Shown here: piece by piece, positions 31,545-43,241 of the stretch
Position numbering within the stretch: the stretch's first letter is position 1
How the letters are laid out: each line of letters starts with the position of its first letter
DNA from: Zygnema cylindricum
Taxonomy: Eukaryota > Streptophyta > Zygnematophyceae > Zygnematales > Zygnemataceae
Length of the DNA stretch: 64,000 bases
Assembly: GCA_037447655.1 (NCBI GenBank)
Contig: JBBHKE010002614.1
Coordinates: 1 to 64,000, forward strand
Reading direction: 5' to 3'
The notes under the pieces: model-generated
Database searches by the model: none
What the model saw: only the letters and a program-made list of their open reading frames with translations
What the model was told of the DNA's origin: nothing
Made by a program: the position numbers and the translations under genes

Positions 31545-32602
31545 TGTAGAAATTAATGGTCTTTTTAAAGTATTTTCTAGGTCTGAATAGAAATAAGAAA
31601 GAAGCCGAGGCAGTCTATCTCTAACTTTTCTCTCCAACTTCTCAAACTTGTCGCAGTCAGTGAGAAATTGGAGAAGGAGCTAGAGCCATGGCTACCTAGG
31701 CTATCCAGAGGTTTACGGGAAAATATATTTTAGTTAGGGGTTTAATTTACTAAAAGATATGTGCCGGCGACAGGATTTGATCCTGGTACCTGTCGGCCAG
31801 CAGACAGCCGGTAGCCGGTAGCCTTAGCCGTTAAGTCTAGGAGTAGTGTTATGTACTATATGGTTTGATAATTAGTTAAACATTTATACGTAGGATAGTT
31901 CATTTAACTATATCTGTTTACGGGAGACATATATCCAGTAAATGTAAAAGTACGGATTCTTGTACGGATAAGAAACTAATACTGCGCATTTAATTCTTTA
32001 GTGAAACGAATACCGCGTATGGATTTATTACGGCTACGATTAAATGTGAATTTAATCGGACGGCCGGAATTAACCCCGAGATCGCGGAAAAGGATTTTGG
32101 CGGTTTGTGGTCATCGCCACATCAGATGACACGTGGCGGAATAACATTGGAATGCGACATCTCTGAGGATTAAGGGAGCGAATCCGGACATACCACGTGT
32201 CGACATTATGGCCATGTCGTACAATGGCCGTACATAAAGTACACCGGCAGCTGTACTTTTGTATACGAAATTGAAATCTGATTGGCTCTGTACATCAGTA
32301 GATAGAGTCTGTGAGAGAGATAAGACTTAGAAAAATTAGAAGGTAGGACCCTCTCTCCCAGAGAGCTTGTGTACAAAAGGTCAACTTTGACCCTCAATAA
32401 CTTACTGCTTAGGGGAGCAAATTCAGAGATTATTTTTGCAATCGACTCAGGTGAGTCTTGTCTTCACAGGGGTGAAGTTGGTTAGAGTTTTTGTCTGCCA
32501 GGGTGGCAGTTATTTTTGCTGAAACACAAAGGGGTCAGGGTTATCCTAGAGGCTTGTTGGAAGCTGTCCACTTTGAGGACTTGTGGAGGTCTCAGAGTTT
32601 CA
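31545..32602 (+). repeat. Copia-A1 5' LTR
   Basis: Starts TGTAGAAATTAATGG, ends GTCTCAGAGTTTCA. Contains the antisense tRNA-like block (31763-31850), repeated gtac words, and a cccagagagc hairpin-like block near 32355-32366. Confidence 0.92.
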
Positions 32603-33026
32603 CGTTATGGGCCCAACCTTTAGGGTACCAATCTTTAATGGAACTGGCTTGATATACTTGGAAAGTATGATGATACGAGCTCTATGCGAAAAAAGGTTTT
32701 GGGGGATAGTGAGTGGACGGGTGGGGCGTCCATCAAGTTTTGGAATTCCTCCAGGGATTGGAGGAAGTAGATTCACCAGAAAAGAGGATCCACCTTCAAC
32801 GGAGGAAACAAAAGAAGGAGAGGTGGTGGACAAAGGAAAGCAGAAGGAGGCAACCACACCAATAACAACTACTTCGGCATTCATTTCAACTATTCTGAGG
32901 AACGAGGAGAATGATACTGAAACCTGGGACTTCAACAAAATGGCGGCAAAGCACTTCATCCTACGCCATCTCACTCAAGGACTTGCATGTAATCAGAGAT
33001 CATTTTTTTTTTTTTTGCGGCTTTAA
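32603..33026 (+). pseudogene. Copia-A1 gag N-terminal fragment
   Basis: VMGPTFRVPIFNGTGLIYLE and the following 100 residues match the Copia-A gag at 39385 and 49343. In those copies the frame starts at an ATG about 20 bases before the LTR end; here that codon is GTG. It keeps Trp in ETWDFNKMAAKHFI, where the 39385 copy has a TAG. It ends in a T run (33004-33016), where foreign sequence starts. A primer-site candidate TGGGCCCAACC lies at 32609-32619. Confidence 0.8.
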
Positions 33027-33491
33027 AATTTTCATTTGGCCAAGATTCACAGAAATAAAGTGGAATAAAACGACAAAACAGTGAAACACGAAACGACAAC
33101 GTAGATATATTGTGTCGGCAGCGTCAAACCATTTTGTCGTTTTGTGAAGTGCGTGTTGAAGGTCTAGCCACCTAATGGCGAAAATCCACGTGGCACCTTT
33201 CTAGCACATTTGGTACGATTTGAATTCCAATATCTGTATGGAACCAATGATGTCTCCCTCTTTGGTCAAACCTCCACCAATGAAATAGTGGGGTAAATTG
33301 CTCTACGTCCGTACGTTTTTTTATTTGTGTACTTTTTTTTAATAACATGTTGACTAAGAACCTTCCTAGATTCTTCAAGCTTCGTAGGCGTCAACATCGA
33401 CCGTTAGATTTGTTTCAATCTTTTTCAAGATTCATGCGCGTAACTAATGACCGTTAGATATTTCTAATGACTTTTCAAGCTTTTTAGGCGC

Positions 33492-33712
33492 TACACCGTG
33501 TATCTCTATTAGTGTTGATAATTTTTTCGCCACTTAAAACATCTTTTCTCCGTACACACATGTCCAATTTTCAATTTGAGACCTTCAATCGGAAGCTGAG
33601 AATCTTATCATTCAATATTCACCGTCAGATCTAAAAACTGACATGTGTGTACGAAGAAACTATATTTTAAGAGACGAAAATAACATTAACACTAATGACG
33701 ATTTACGGTGTA
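33492..33712. mobile_element. TACACCG-family MITE
   Basis: 221 bp with inverted termini TACACCGTGTATCTCTATTA and the matching end ...cgatttacggtgta, including TA at each end. The interior ttaaaacatcttttctccgt and the following block match 52332-52465, linking it to the MITE cluster at 51.8-53.8 kb. Confidence 0.8.
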
Positions 33713-34489
33713 CTATTGACCGTTAGATCTGTTCTTTTCCTCATCTGCGACAAAATCGCTCTCTATCCAATCAATTTGTTTCTAAGAAGTACACTCGTCA
33801 CAAAATGGACGTCTAGTCGTCTACACTCTACAATTTGTTGGGATATTGTCGTTTCGCGGTATTTCCGCGAAGCGTCATACCAACATTTAATTGTTGACGT
33901 GAAGTACCACGTCATCATACGAAACGTACGATGTTTGTTTCGTGGTACTTTTTTTTGAAGCGTCCGCGAATGAAACATACTATTTCGTTTCGCGTGACTT
34001 TTGTCTTCATGTTTAGATGTTTGATTTTGCGTGTAGGTGTACTTGTGAAGCGACACGTATAAAGTCAACATTTGGAGTTAGAGGTTTCGAAGGAAGAAGC
34101 GTGTGTGCCTTCCTTCGAGGATTTTTCATTAAAGAGTGCACAGTCAGCTAGGGGCAGACTTCGTCGCTACGCTAAGTTCTGCTTGTCTTATCTTGTTGTC
34201 TCTTAGTGCAGAGTAGCGAGTATATATATGCAGCAGTGTACATGTGCAGAGTATCTATCGAATTAATTAATTATATCTTACATGATTGAATCATAGAGGA
34301 TTTGATATTGGGGTAAGAGATTATTTAAAGAGGATAGAGAAGAGAGAGAAGAGAGAAGAGAGATGATGTAAAGAGGCTTCGGCCAAAAACACTTTTAATT
34401 TTTTTTGGTTGAATATTCCTCTTGTCTTTTATGAGCTTCCGCTGTGTAATGATTTATGTTTTATGAATTATTTTAAGTGAAACTCTTTT

Positions 34490-34645
34490 GCTTAAGATCC
34501 TACATTGAAGGCACATACGGAACGGAGGCCGTACCATGTTACCAGCATGGATTCAGATTGCGGTACGGCATTGAATGTCGCAAATTAGAACGGCTCCAAA
34601 CCTAACATATTGTGGACTCAAACGACTACAAACCTGACACATGTC
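34490..34645 (+). repeat. Gypsy-3-type LTR/tail fragment
   Basis: Segments such as ccgtaccatgttacc, ttgcggta-ggcat and gaacggctccaaacct match the reverse complement of 47208-47345. It is a dispersed piece of gypsy non-coding sequence. Confidence 0.65.
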
Positions 34646-35181
34646 CTATTGAAAAGTAAGCTTTAGTAAGTCTTAGAAATTTGAGTTTGAGACTGAGAAT
34701 ATTTTTGGAATACGAATTGTTCAATATTGACCAAATTTAGTGTGGATTTTTTGTAGTATCTACACGAATAGTTATCTTTGAGTAAATTAGTGTCCAAGGC
34801 CGCCAAGAATGTAGACGTGATAAGAATCACCCGAATTTTTAGGGTATAGATATTATTAGTGGACAATTCTGGTCCAAACACTTAGATTTTTGTCAGTAGA
34901 TTGTCTAGTGAACCTTGTACCTACGTTTTAGATATTATGAAGATCGTTAGAGTATTTAATTCAACTAGGAATGATCAGTTTGATACAGAATGTACATTCT
35001 ACACAAGAGTTAAGGAAATGAGAGCACTGAGTGCAGTTGAAGGTGTTTTGTGCTCTATCGTCTTTGATTTGTTTGTAGTACATGTTTGTATGGTTGAAAG
35101 ACCTCTTTCATTTGGAGTTACATATCTTACACTATAGATCTAGTCTACTAGGCATTTCTCTTTGGGCTTGCTTTTGCTAAG

Positions 35182-36547
35182 ATGTTGGATAATGGCTCTG
35201 TTCTCGCTGGTGCAAGCGTGACTCCTACTGGGAGTGGATCAGAGCCAAGTGAGAATGCTTATAACATTAAACAGGTTATGGGCCCACCGCCCAAATTGCC
35301 TATTTTTGACGGAACTGACTACTTATACAGGGAAGATATGTTGAGCTCATATTTCAAAGAGAGGGACTTGTCACCCATTGTGGAAGGAACAGCGGATGTG
35401 ACCGCGCCGGATTGGAGAAAGAAGAATCTCCAGTGCCTCAACGTCTTCAAGCAGTCAATAACAAAAGACTTGGTAATGTCGTATCTTGAGATGAAAAAAG
35501 CCTCTGAAGTTTGGTTTAGTGTACGTGCTATGTATCTTCAGCTAGATGTTACTGTGCAGACTAACATAGCCACTCAGATTTTTGAATTTAAGTATTCTGG
35601 AGGTAGTTTGTCAGATCATTGCCATGCTATGAAAAGGTTGTTCCTTTAGAGTAGTAGTGCAGGTGCGGACTTTTCACCACCTCAGCTGGCTATATTGTTG
35701 ATGAGAACTTTGCCCGATAAATATAAGGGAGCCATGGATAGGCTTAGGGCTATTCCACAACGTCAATGGAACATAGCATTAGCAATTCAACTTATTTTGA
35801 GTGAAGAACCTAACCAGATGTCACAAAGAGGTAGTAGTAAGTCTGTTCAGGCACTAGCTAACCAGTTTTCGAATTCTAAGATTAGCACTGGAAGTGGTAG
35901 AGGTAGTGGTCCTAGAAGGTCACCTTTGACATGCTATTACTGTGATGAAAAATGGCATGTGTTCAGAATGTGGAATGCATACAAAAGAGCGAAAGCCACA
36001 CGAAATTTTTGCTCTGGATGGGACGAAAGCCGAGTTCCTTCTCAATCAGGTAGTCGTCCAACTGCTCTGTTCAACGAACTTAAGGAGGAGGACGTGAGCA
36101 GCTTTCCCGACAACAGTGAAAAGAAATACTTTGCGATGGCAAAAGCAACGGAAGACGTGGAGGAACACGAATGGATTATAGACTCCGGCGCATCTGCCCA
36201 CATGTGCCGCAATCGCCATCTATTTGAGAGTATTCAATCTATTTCACCCATCAAAATTTATTTTAGTGATGATACGTTTGTTGAGTTGAAAGCAAAGGGG
36301 ATGGTGTCACTTATGTTGAATGTAGATGGAAAACCTGTGAAAAGGGTCTTGGAAGATGTGTTGCATGTCCCAGCTTTTAAAATAATGTTTTTCTCTACGT
36401 CAGTGGTAGAAAAGGAAGGTTTTCAAACTATATTTGAGAATGGGAAGAAGTCAGTGTGTAAGAATGGGAAAATAGTTGCAGAGGGATTTGCTGGAGGAAA
36501 CAATTTGTATCGGTTGAGTCTTGCAAATGATAATGACAATGATATTA
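35182..36547 (+). pseudogene. Second copia gag-protease (different family) inside Copia-A1
   Basis: ATG at 35182. Gag domain with VMGPPPKLPIFDGTDYLY, DWRKKNLQCLNVFKQSI and LMRTLPDKYKGAMDRLR, the usual UBN2-like copia gag pattern. The zinc knuckle is damaged: CYYCDEKWHVFRMW lacks the last Cys. The protease active site is intact (WIIDSGASAHMC, about 36172-36207), with the C-terminal LEDVLHVPAFK pattern. One TAG at 35647 breaks the gag (Gln would fit). The 3' LTR of Copia-A1 begins within its final codons. It differs from the Copia-A gag, so Copia-A1 is a composite. Confidence 0.88.
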
Positions 36548-37604
36548 TGTGCATAAATTAAGGGTTTTTAAAAGTATTTTCTAGGTCTGAATGGAAATAA
36601 GAAAGAAGCCGAGGCAGTCTACCTCTAACTTTTCTCTCCAACTTCTCAAACTTGTCGCAGTCACTGAGAAATTGGAGAAGGAGCTAGAGCCATGGCTACC
36701 TAGGCTATCCAGAGGTTTACGGGAAAATATATTTTAGTTAGGGGTTTAATTTACTAAAAGATATGTGCCGGCGACAGGATTTGATCCTGGTACCTGCCGG
36801 CCGGCAAACAGCCGGTAGCCGGTAGCCTTAGCCGTTAAATCTAGGAGTAGTGTTATGTACTATATGGTTTGATAATTAGTTAAACATTTATACGTAGGAT
36901 AGTTCATTTAACTATAACTGTTTACAAGGACATATATCCAGTAAATGTAAAAGTACGGATTCCGGTATAGATAAGAAACCAATACCGCGCATTTAATTCT
37001 TTAGTGAAACGAATACCGCGCATGTATTTATTACGGCTACGATTAAATGTGAATTTAATCATACGGCCGGAATTAACCCCGAGATCGCGGAAGAGGATTT
37101 CGGCGGTTTCTGGTCATCGCCACATCGATGACACGTGGCGGAATGACATTGGATCGCGGCATCTCCGAGGATTAAGGGAGCGAATCCGGACATACCACGT
37201 GTCGACATTTTGGCCATGTCGTACAATGGCCGTACATAAAGTACACCGGCAGTTGTACTTTTGTGTACGAAACTGAAATCTGATTGGCTCCGTACATTAG
37301 TAGATAGAGTATGTGAGAGAGATAGGACATAGAAAAATTAGAAGATAGGACCCTCTCTCCCAGAGAGCTTTTGTACAAAAGGTCAACTTTGACCCTCCAT
37401 AACTTACTGCTCAGGGGAGCAAATTTAGAGATTATTTTTGCTATCCACTCAAGGGAGTCTTGTCTTTACAGGGGTGAAGTTGGTTAGAGTTTTTGTCTGT
37501 CAGGGTGGCAGCTATTTTTGCTCAAACACAAAGGGGTCAAGGTTATCCTAGAGGCTTGTTGGAAGCTGTCCACTTTGAGGACTTATGGAGGTCTCAGAGT
37601 TTCA
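36548..37604 (+). repeat. Copia-A1 3' LTR
   Basis: Begins tgtgcataaattaaggg and ends GTCTCAGAGTTTCA. Length 1,057 against 1,058 for the 5' LTR, with a few per cent differences, so the insertion is not very recent. Confidence 0.9.
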
Positions 37605-38333
37605 AGTCCCTCGATTACATTACCATGGGATATCCAATGTCAGTTCAAGTTAGTCTAGCTAATTTCAACCCGTATTATGTTTTATTTTGGCGATAACCGT
37701 TGCTCGGTCGCAATATTTTGAAGGCTGCAAGCTTTCCACTTCCGCTGATGTCTGACACTATTTTTTTGGAAGAACCCACTCGTCGTGCTTTTCTTTTTGC
37801 ACGTGAAGTGCCCATGGCTTTTGATAACCTGCAGATTGTGTAGCATCGGGACACACTTCGGTTTGCCACCACTCGAAGCGGCAATTACAGGCCGCAACAG
37901 AAGCCCTATCGGGTGGGAGATTATGTTTATCTTCGCAAGCAATCTTTCGACACTTTGGACACTGTTGTTTTTGCACACATCCTACCGATCATTGAGGTGG
38001 ATCCAAACGGAATGTTGGGATTAGAAGGAGCGGACACACGGACTTTTCGAGAGACTCCAATAATTGTGCTCTATGTTACTTACCATATTTGTCGCAAGAT
38101 ATCGATCCTATTCATTTGCCGATTACGGAGGCGACGGCATGTACGTTTTGTCATCGATCAGACGGGGAAACTACCATGTTACTTTGTGATCATAGCAATA
38201 AGGGGTTTCACATGGAGTGTTTGGTGCCACCATTGTTGGCATGTTCCTCATTTTCACTGGTTTTGCCACGGATCTCGAGAGCTTCCGGTCGTGTTGGCCA
38301 GCTCCTTTGTCGGCTAAAGAGCTGGGGGGGGGG
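37605..38333 (+). pseudogene. Gypsy-2 right arm continued: integrase C-terminus and PHD finger
   Basis: After the AGTCC duplication the sequence resumes with LDYITMGYPMSVQVSLANFN and the integrase C-terminal part (to about 37,990), then the PHD finger at about 38,128-38,260: CTFCHRSDGETTMLLC, DHSNKGFHMEC, LVPPLL. Here the fourth Cys is Ser (CDHS), and the last pair is damaged. The segment ends in a run of G residues (38325-38333), where Copia-A2 inserted. Confidence 0.88.
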
Positions 38334-39404
38334 TGTACAAATCGATGGTTATTTTATTATTTTCTAGGTCTAAATTGGAATATAGATAGAAGCTGAGGAA
38401 ATCTGCCTCTAACTTCTCACTCCAACTCCCACACTTGTTGCAGTCACTGAGAAGTTGGAGAGGAAGCTGAGCCATGGCTACCTAGACTATTCAGATGTTT
38501 ACGAGAAATAAATTAGTTAATTTACAGATAGATAGGTTTATTTACTAAAAGGTATATGTCAGTAACAGGATTTCATCCTGGTATTTGCCGACCGTCGGAA
38601 CGCCGGTAGCCGGTACCTGGTAGCCTTAGCCGTTAAGTCTAGAAGTTACGATACATGTTATTGGGTTTGATATTTATTTAAATGTTACCACGTAGGAAAA
38701 TTCATTTAACGTCGAATGTTTACGGTTACATAGATCGCGTTATGTAAATATACGGATTTTGGTATGGACAAGAAACAAGTACCGCGCATTTTGTTTCTTT
38801 TACAAAATAATTACCGCACAAGCATTTACGACGGCTACGATTGAAATTTGCATTCAATCGGACAGCCCAAAACAAAGCCGAGATCGCGGAAGAGATTCTC
38901 AACGGTTTGTGGTCATTGCCACATCGGATGACACGTGGAAGAATTACGTTGGATCGCGGCATCTCCGGGAATTACGGGACCGAATCCGAATATGACATAT
39001 GTCGACATTTAGGCCATGTCGTACAAATTATGAACATGAAGTACACCAACAACTGTACTTTTATGTACGGCAATGTAATATGATTGGTGCCATACACCAG
39101 TAGATAGAGTTTGTGAGAGAGATAGGACTTAGAAAAATTGGTAGATAGAACCCTCTCTCCCAGAGAGCTTTTGTACAAAAGGTCAACTTTGACCCTCCAT
39201 AACTTACTGCTCAGGGAAGCAAATTCAGATATTCTTTTTGCTATAGACTCAAAGGAGTCTTGCCTTTACAGGGGTAAAGGTGGTCAGAGCTTTTGTCTGC
39301 CAGGGTGGCAGTTATTCTTGCTGAAACAGAAAGAGGTCAGGGTTATCTTAGAGGCTTCATGTGAGCTGCCTACTTTGAGGTCCTATGGAGGTCTCAAAGT
39401 TTCA
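38334..39404 (+). repeat. Copia-A2 5' LTR
   Basis: TGTACAAATCGATGG to GTCTCAAAGTTTCA. It shares its subvariant (atcgatggttattttattat start) with the 3' LTR at 44575, as the two LTRs of one element should. Confidence 0.92.
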
Positions 39405-40412
39405 GGTTATGGGCCCACCATCTAGGGTGCCCATATTCAATGGAGTTCGCTTCATATACTGGGAAAGTATGATGACAGGAGCTTTATGTGAGAAACGGTT
39501 TTGGGGAATAGTGAGTGGACGGGTGAGGCGTCCGTCCAGTCTTGGGATACCTCCACGGTTTACAGGAGGCAGATTCACTAGAGATGCAGATTTATCTTCA
39601 ACGGAGGAGACAAAGGAAGGAGAAGTGGTGGACAAAGGAAAGGAGAAGGAGACAATCACACCAATAGCAACCAGTTTGGCATTCATGTCACCTATTCCGA
39701 AGAACAAGGAGAATGATAGTGATACCTAGGACTTCGACAATATGGCGGCAAAGCACTTCATCCTCCGCCACCTTACTCAAGGACTTGCATGTCCTCATTC
39801 GCAGGTAGAAAAGGCATTTGATCTTTGGATTGCTCTCATAGAGATGTAGCGAAGTGGTACGATTTAGCAACAACAATAGGCTGATCAAACAGTTAAGGAG
39901 TACGCATACAAAAGGGGGAAAATGGTGGATTTTTGCAATGAACTTGCTACACTTTTCATGGAGCTAGAGAGTGCTAGAAAATATTTTAGTGAAAATGAAA
40001 AGGTTAATTGTCTACTGATGAAGTTACTTGATGAGTTCGAGAACATAGTGAACTGTGTGCAGGACTTGCCAAACTCAAGGTGGATATGGAACTCAACGTT
40101 AGGAATGATTCTCGTTTAGAGAATACAATTGAGATCCGAAGGGGAGGAAAGAGTGGGCAAGCCTTGTCAGCTAGGACTGACTGGAGGAACAAGGATTCCT
40201 GGAGACCGGTGGAAATTAACAGAGAGGGGGAGTTGAAAAATCAGACCGGCGAGTTCGGACTTAGGGCTCCCAAGGGTTTATGTCATTTTTGTAAGAAACC
40301 AGGGCACTATATGGCGGAGTGCACTAAACCAACCGAGCTTCAGTTAAAGGAGGGGCACACCGGTGGAACCCCGAGAGGAAAGAAAAAGGCCCTTGTGACA
40401 CAGGTATATTAG
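39385..40412 (+). pseudogene. Copia-A2 gag with zinc knuckle
   Basis: ATG at 39385, inside the last 20 bases of the LTR. N-terminus VMGPPSRVPIFNGVRFIYW. Stops in frame at about 39727 (TAG where the A1 copy has Trp), 39847, 39865 and 39877; after frame changes the nucleocapsid knuckle CHFCKKPGHYMAEC lies at about 40280-40322. The frame ends at 40410-40412. The homologous gag at 49343-50095 has fewer stops in the same stretch. Confidence 0.85.
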
Positions 40413-41671
40413 GTGGAATCCGAAGACGAGGACGATGAGCTCCTATTAGATGAGGAGTTGGAAGCGACAAACGAGGTAGGTATTCCACGAAAGCAGAAAT
40501 GTGCTTTCGGTGGATTGAAATGTAAAGCAGGCTAGATTGAGATTCATGTGCCTCAATGCACATGTGTAAGGATAAACACGTGTTCACTAAGATAAGAAAG
40601 ATTCCCACCGTAGAGATAGAGTACAGGGATGGGAGGATAGTCACTACTACTCTTGTAGGATCGGTAATTCTGAAAGTGTTAGTAGAAGGAAAGACATCCA
40701 TAGTTACATTCTCCGATGTATTGTTTATTCCGAAGTTGAACAAAAACCTCATCTCTACATCTGTATTAGATGATAAGGGTTTTGATACTAGCACTAGGAA
40801 AAGAGTCTTTAATGCTAGTTTTGAGGAGGAAGTTTATTTCACCGCTTAAAAAGGTAGCCAAGGGATGTTTAGGCTGATTTTAAACAATGAAAAGAAGAAA
40901 CTTTATTATACTAGTGTTCATCATATAATGATGTGACATTAGAGGCTTGGGCATGTGAAACTAGATAAGCTAAGAGATATGAAAAAGATGAGAGTGGTGG
41001 AAGGAATTCAATTCTGTGAGAGTGAAAATCTAAGTGATTGTAGTGGATGTGCTCAAGGTAAAGCACAGAGATTGCCCATTCCCAAAACAGCCACCTATAA
41101 GGAAGAAAAAATTCTAGATTTAGTACACACAGATATTTCGCGACCGGCCAAAGTGCCCTCACCGGGGGGGAAGAGATTTATGATGACTATCACTGATGAT
41201 TGGTCTCGGTATTCCACGGTGTATTTTTTGAAAAATAAGTCAGAAGCTCAGGATTGTTTTGGACAATATAAAGCATGAAACGAAAAACTCCATGAAACTC
41301 CAATCAAGAGAGTAAGGAGTGACAATTGTGGAGAGTATACTTCTAACTAGTTTGAGGATTTTATAAGGGAAGATGGAGTCCAACACCAAAAGACAGTTCC
41401 AAAAAACCCAGAACAGAATGGGGTAGCTGAAAGGTTAAATAGAACACTAAGTGATAGAGCTAGAAGTATGTTGTCGGACAAAAAGATAGGAAAAAGGTTT
41501 TGGGCTGAAGCAATAAACTATGCTAATTACCTCAAAAATAGAATTCTTACTTCAGCTATAAAAGATCAAACACCTTATGAGAGATGGACAGGCCGAAAAC
41601 CAGACATATCTCACTTAAGGTTTCTGGCAGTCAAGTATTCAATCTAGATACAGATCGGTCTAATAGGAAGC
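40413..41671 (+). pseudogene. Copia-A2 protease and integrase
   Basis: The protease region keeps a context like DSCASMHMCKDKHVF (about 40540-40580): the DSGA active site reads DSCA. Integrase: zinc domain RLGHVKLDKL with CSGCAQGKAQ (about 40940-41070), core Asp in VHTDISRPAKV and ITDDWSRY, SDNCGEY (SDNGGEY expected, about 41320) and Glu in PEQNGVAERLNRTL (about 41410-41450). Stops are scattered (40849, 40935, 41276, 41347). It is cut at GAAGC (41667-41671) by a solo LTR, and the frame resumes exactly at 42707. Confidence 0.87.
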
Positions 41672-42701
41672 TGTAGAAAAAAATGTTATTTTAGTATTTT
41701 CTAGGTTTTGCAAAATGCAGAAAAAAGCCGAGGCAGTCTGCCTCTAACTTCTCTCTTCAGCTCCCACACTTGTCGTAGTCACTGAAGGTTGAAGAGGGAG
41801 CTAGAGCCATGGCTGCCTATGCTGATTAGAGATAGATTTACAGGTTGTAGAAGTTTGGTAGATTTACCAAAATAGAAATTGACGGATCCTGGATTTGAAC
41901 CTGGTACCTACCGTCCGTCAACATAGCCGGTAGCCTTAGCCAATTAGTCTAGCATCATGGTTGGACATATAGGGTTTCGTAATTATTTAGATGTTAACAC
42001 GTAGCCTATTTTCATTCAACGGAATATTTAGACATAGATACAGTTATAATGTACGGCCACGGATCATCCGAAACGGATACCGCGCATTTTGTTTCGAAGG
42101 CGAAACAAATAGTGCGCAAGTATTTATGACGGTCACGATTGTAATCCGACTTCATCGGACGGCCACGAAGCATGCCGAGATCGCGGAATGAGTTTTCGGC
42201 GGTTTATGGTCGACGTCACATGAATTGCCACGTGGCACAATCACATTGGATTTCGGCATCTCTGGGGATTCCGGGAACGAATCCAAAAATGACATGTGTC
42301 AACTTGTTGGCCATGTTGTACAATGGCCGTACACAAAGTACATCGGCACATTTACCTTTATGTACAATACACTCTTATGGTTGGTGCTGTACTTCAGTAG
42401 ATAGAGTTTTAGAGAGAAATAGGACTTAGAAACTTTTGATAGATTAGACTATCTCTCCCAGAGAGCTCTTGTACAAAAGGTCAACTTTGACTCTTCATAA
42501 CTGACTGCTCAGGGGAGCAAATTCAGATATTCTTTTTGCTATAGACTCAAGGGAGTCTTTCCTTTATAAGGATAAACGTGGTCAGAGTTTTTGTTTTCCA
42601 GGGTGGCAGTTATTCTTGCTGAAACACAAAGGGTCAGGGTTATCCTAGAGGCTTCGTGTGAGCTGCCTACTTTGAGGTCCTATGGAGGTCTCAGAGTTTC
42701 A
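41672..42701 (+). repeat. Copia-A3 solo LTR inside Copia-A2
   Basis: A single 1,030-bp Copia-A LTR, TGTAGAAAAAAATGTT to CTCAGAGTTTCA, flanked by a perfect 5-bp duplication GAAGC (41667-41671, 42702-42706). Removing it with one duplication rejoins a single reading frame across the junction (DTDRSNRK then LDLKGKPGYLLGYDED). It is the most diverged LTR copy in sequence, yet the insertion came after Copia-A2. It also has the best B-box match in its tRNA-like block (41891-41901). Confidence 0.93.
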
Positions 42702-43241
42702 GAAGCTAGATCTTAAAGGAAAACCTGGATACTTATTAGGATATGATGAGGATGTTAAAGGATATAGAGTTTATGATCTAAAAATGGAAGATATAATCTT
42801 AGTTAAGCATCTAGTTGTTATGGATGAAGGAAAGTCCGTGGATCCCTTCAAGTATACAAAGTCAGTTAAAATCAGATTTGAGTCAGAAAATTCCTATGAC
42901 TTTGAATTTCCTAGCTATCCAGGTTTTAGAGAAGATGACATTCTTGCAGGTGCAAATCAGACCGAAAAGGACTCGGCTGCAAAAACTCCAGTGACAACTC
43001 TACCTGAAGCGGAAGACGTGATGGAAATTAATTCGAAATCAAGGGATAGGGGAGAAGCCGAGATTGTTCGAAAGAACCCACGACAACCATCTATTCTGGC
43101 CACAGATTTTGAGGGGGGGAGGAAAAGTTATAAAAGATTACATCAAAAACAGGTTAATAACAAGGTAACAAAACTATCTCATCAAGATGAACCTCAAATT
43201 TATGGAGAGGCGATGACTTATCTAAAAAGTATACATCAATG
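42702..43241 (+). pseudogene. Copia-A2 integrase-RT connection
   Basis: LDLKGKPGYLLGYDEDVKGY is the usual copia segment after the integrase core. About 170 residues of acidic linker follow to TGA at 43240. The start of RT (the KARLVAKG box) is missing, indicating a deletion at about 43,230-43,245. Confidence 0.8.

Larger units (their letters stand above)
33027..35181. other. Foreign insert inside Copia-A1, no intact gene
   Basis: About 2.1 kb without a recognisable gene. It contains a TA-flanked MITE (33492-33712), a hairpin with arms CGAAGGAAG/CTTCCTTCG (about 34088-34118), a GA-rich stretch (34330-34375) and, at 34490-34645, sequence matching the Gypsy-3 tail. The last 500 bases (to 35181) precede the second gag ATG and may be the leader of that other copia family. 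Confidence 0.5.
31545..37604 (+). mobile_element. Copia-A1: composite LTR element inserted in the Gypsy-2 right arm
   Basis: Two LTRs of about 1.06 kb (31545-32602 and 36548-37604), TG...CA ends, flanked by the 5-bp duplication AGTCC (31540-31544 and 37605-37609). The uninterrupted left-arm sequence (minus strand near 19,750) contains a single AGTCC at the same spot. The interior is not a normal copia: a truncated Copia-A gag, about 2 kb of foreign sequence, a second gag-protease of another copia family, then the 3' LTR. No integrase or RT is present, so it moved with help from elsewhere or was rearranged after insertion. Confidence 0.9.

Noticed and set aside
31763-31850. Genuine tRNA gene
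   Set aside because: The B-box is good but the acceptor, D and anticodon stems do not fold into a cloverleaf by eye in any copy.
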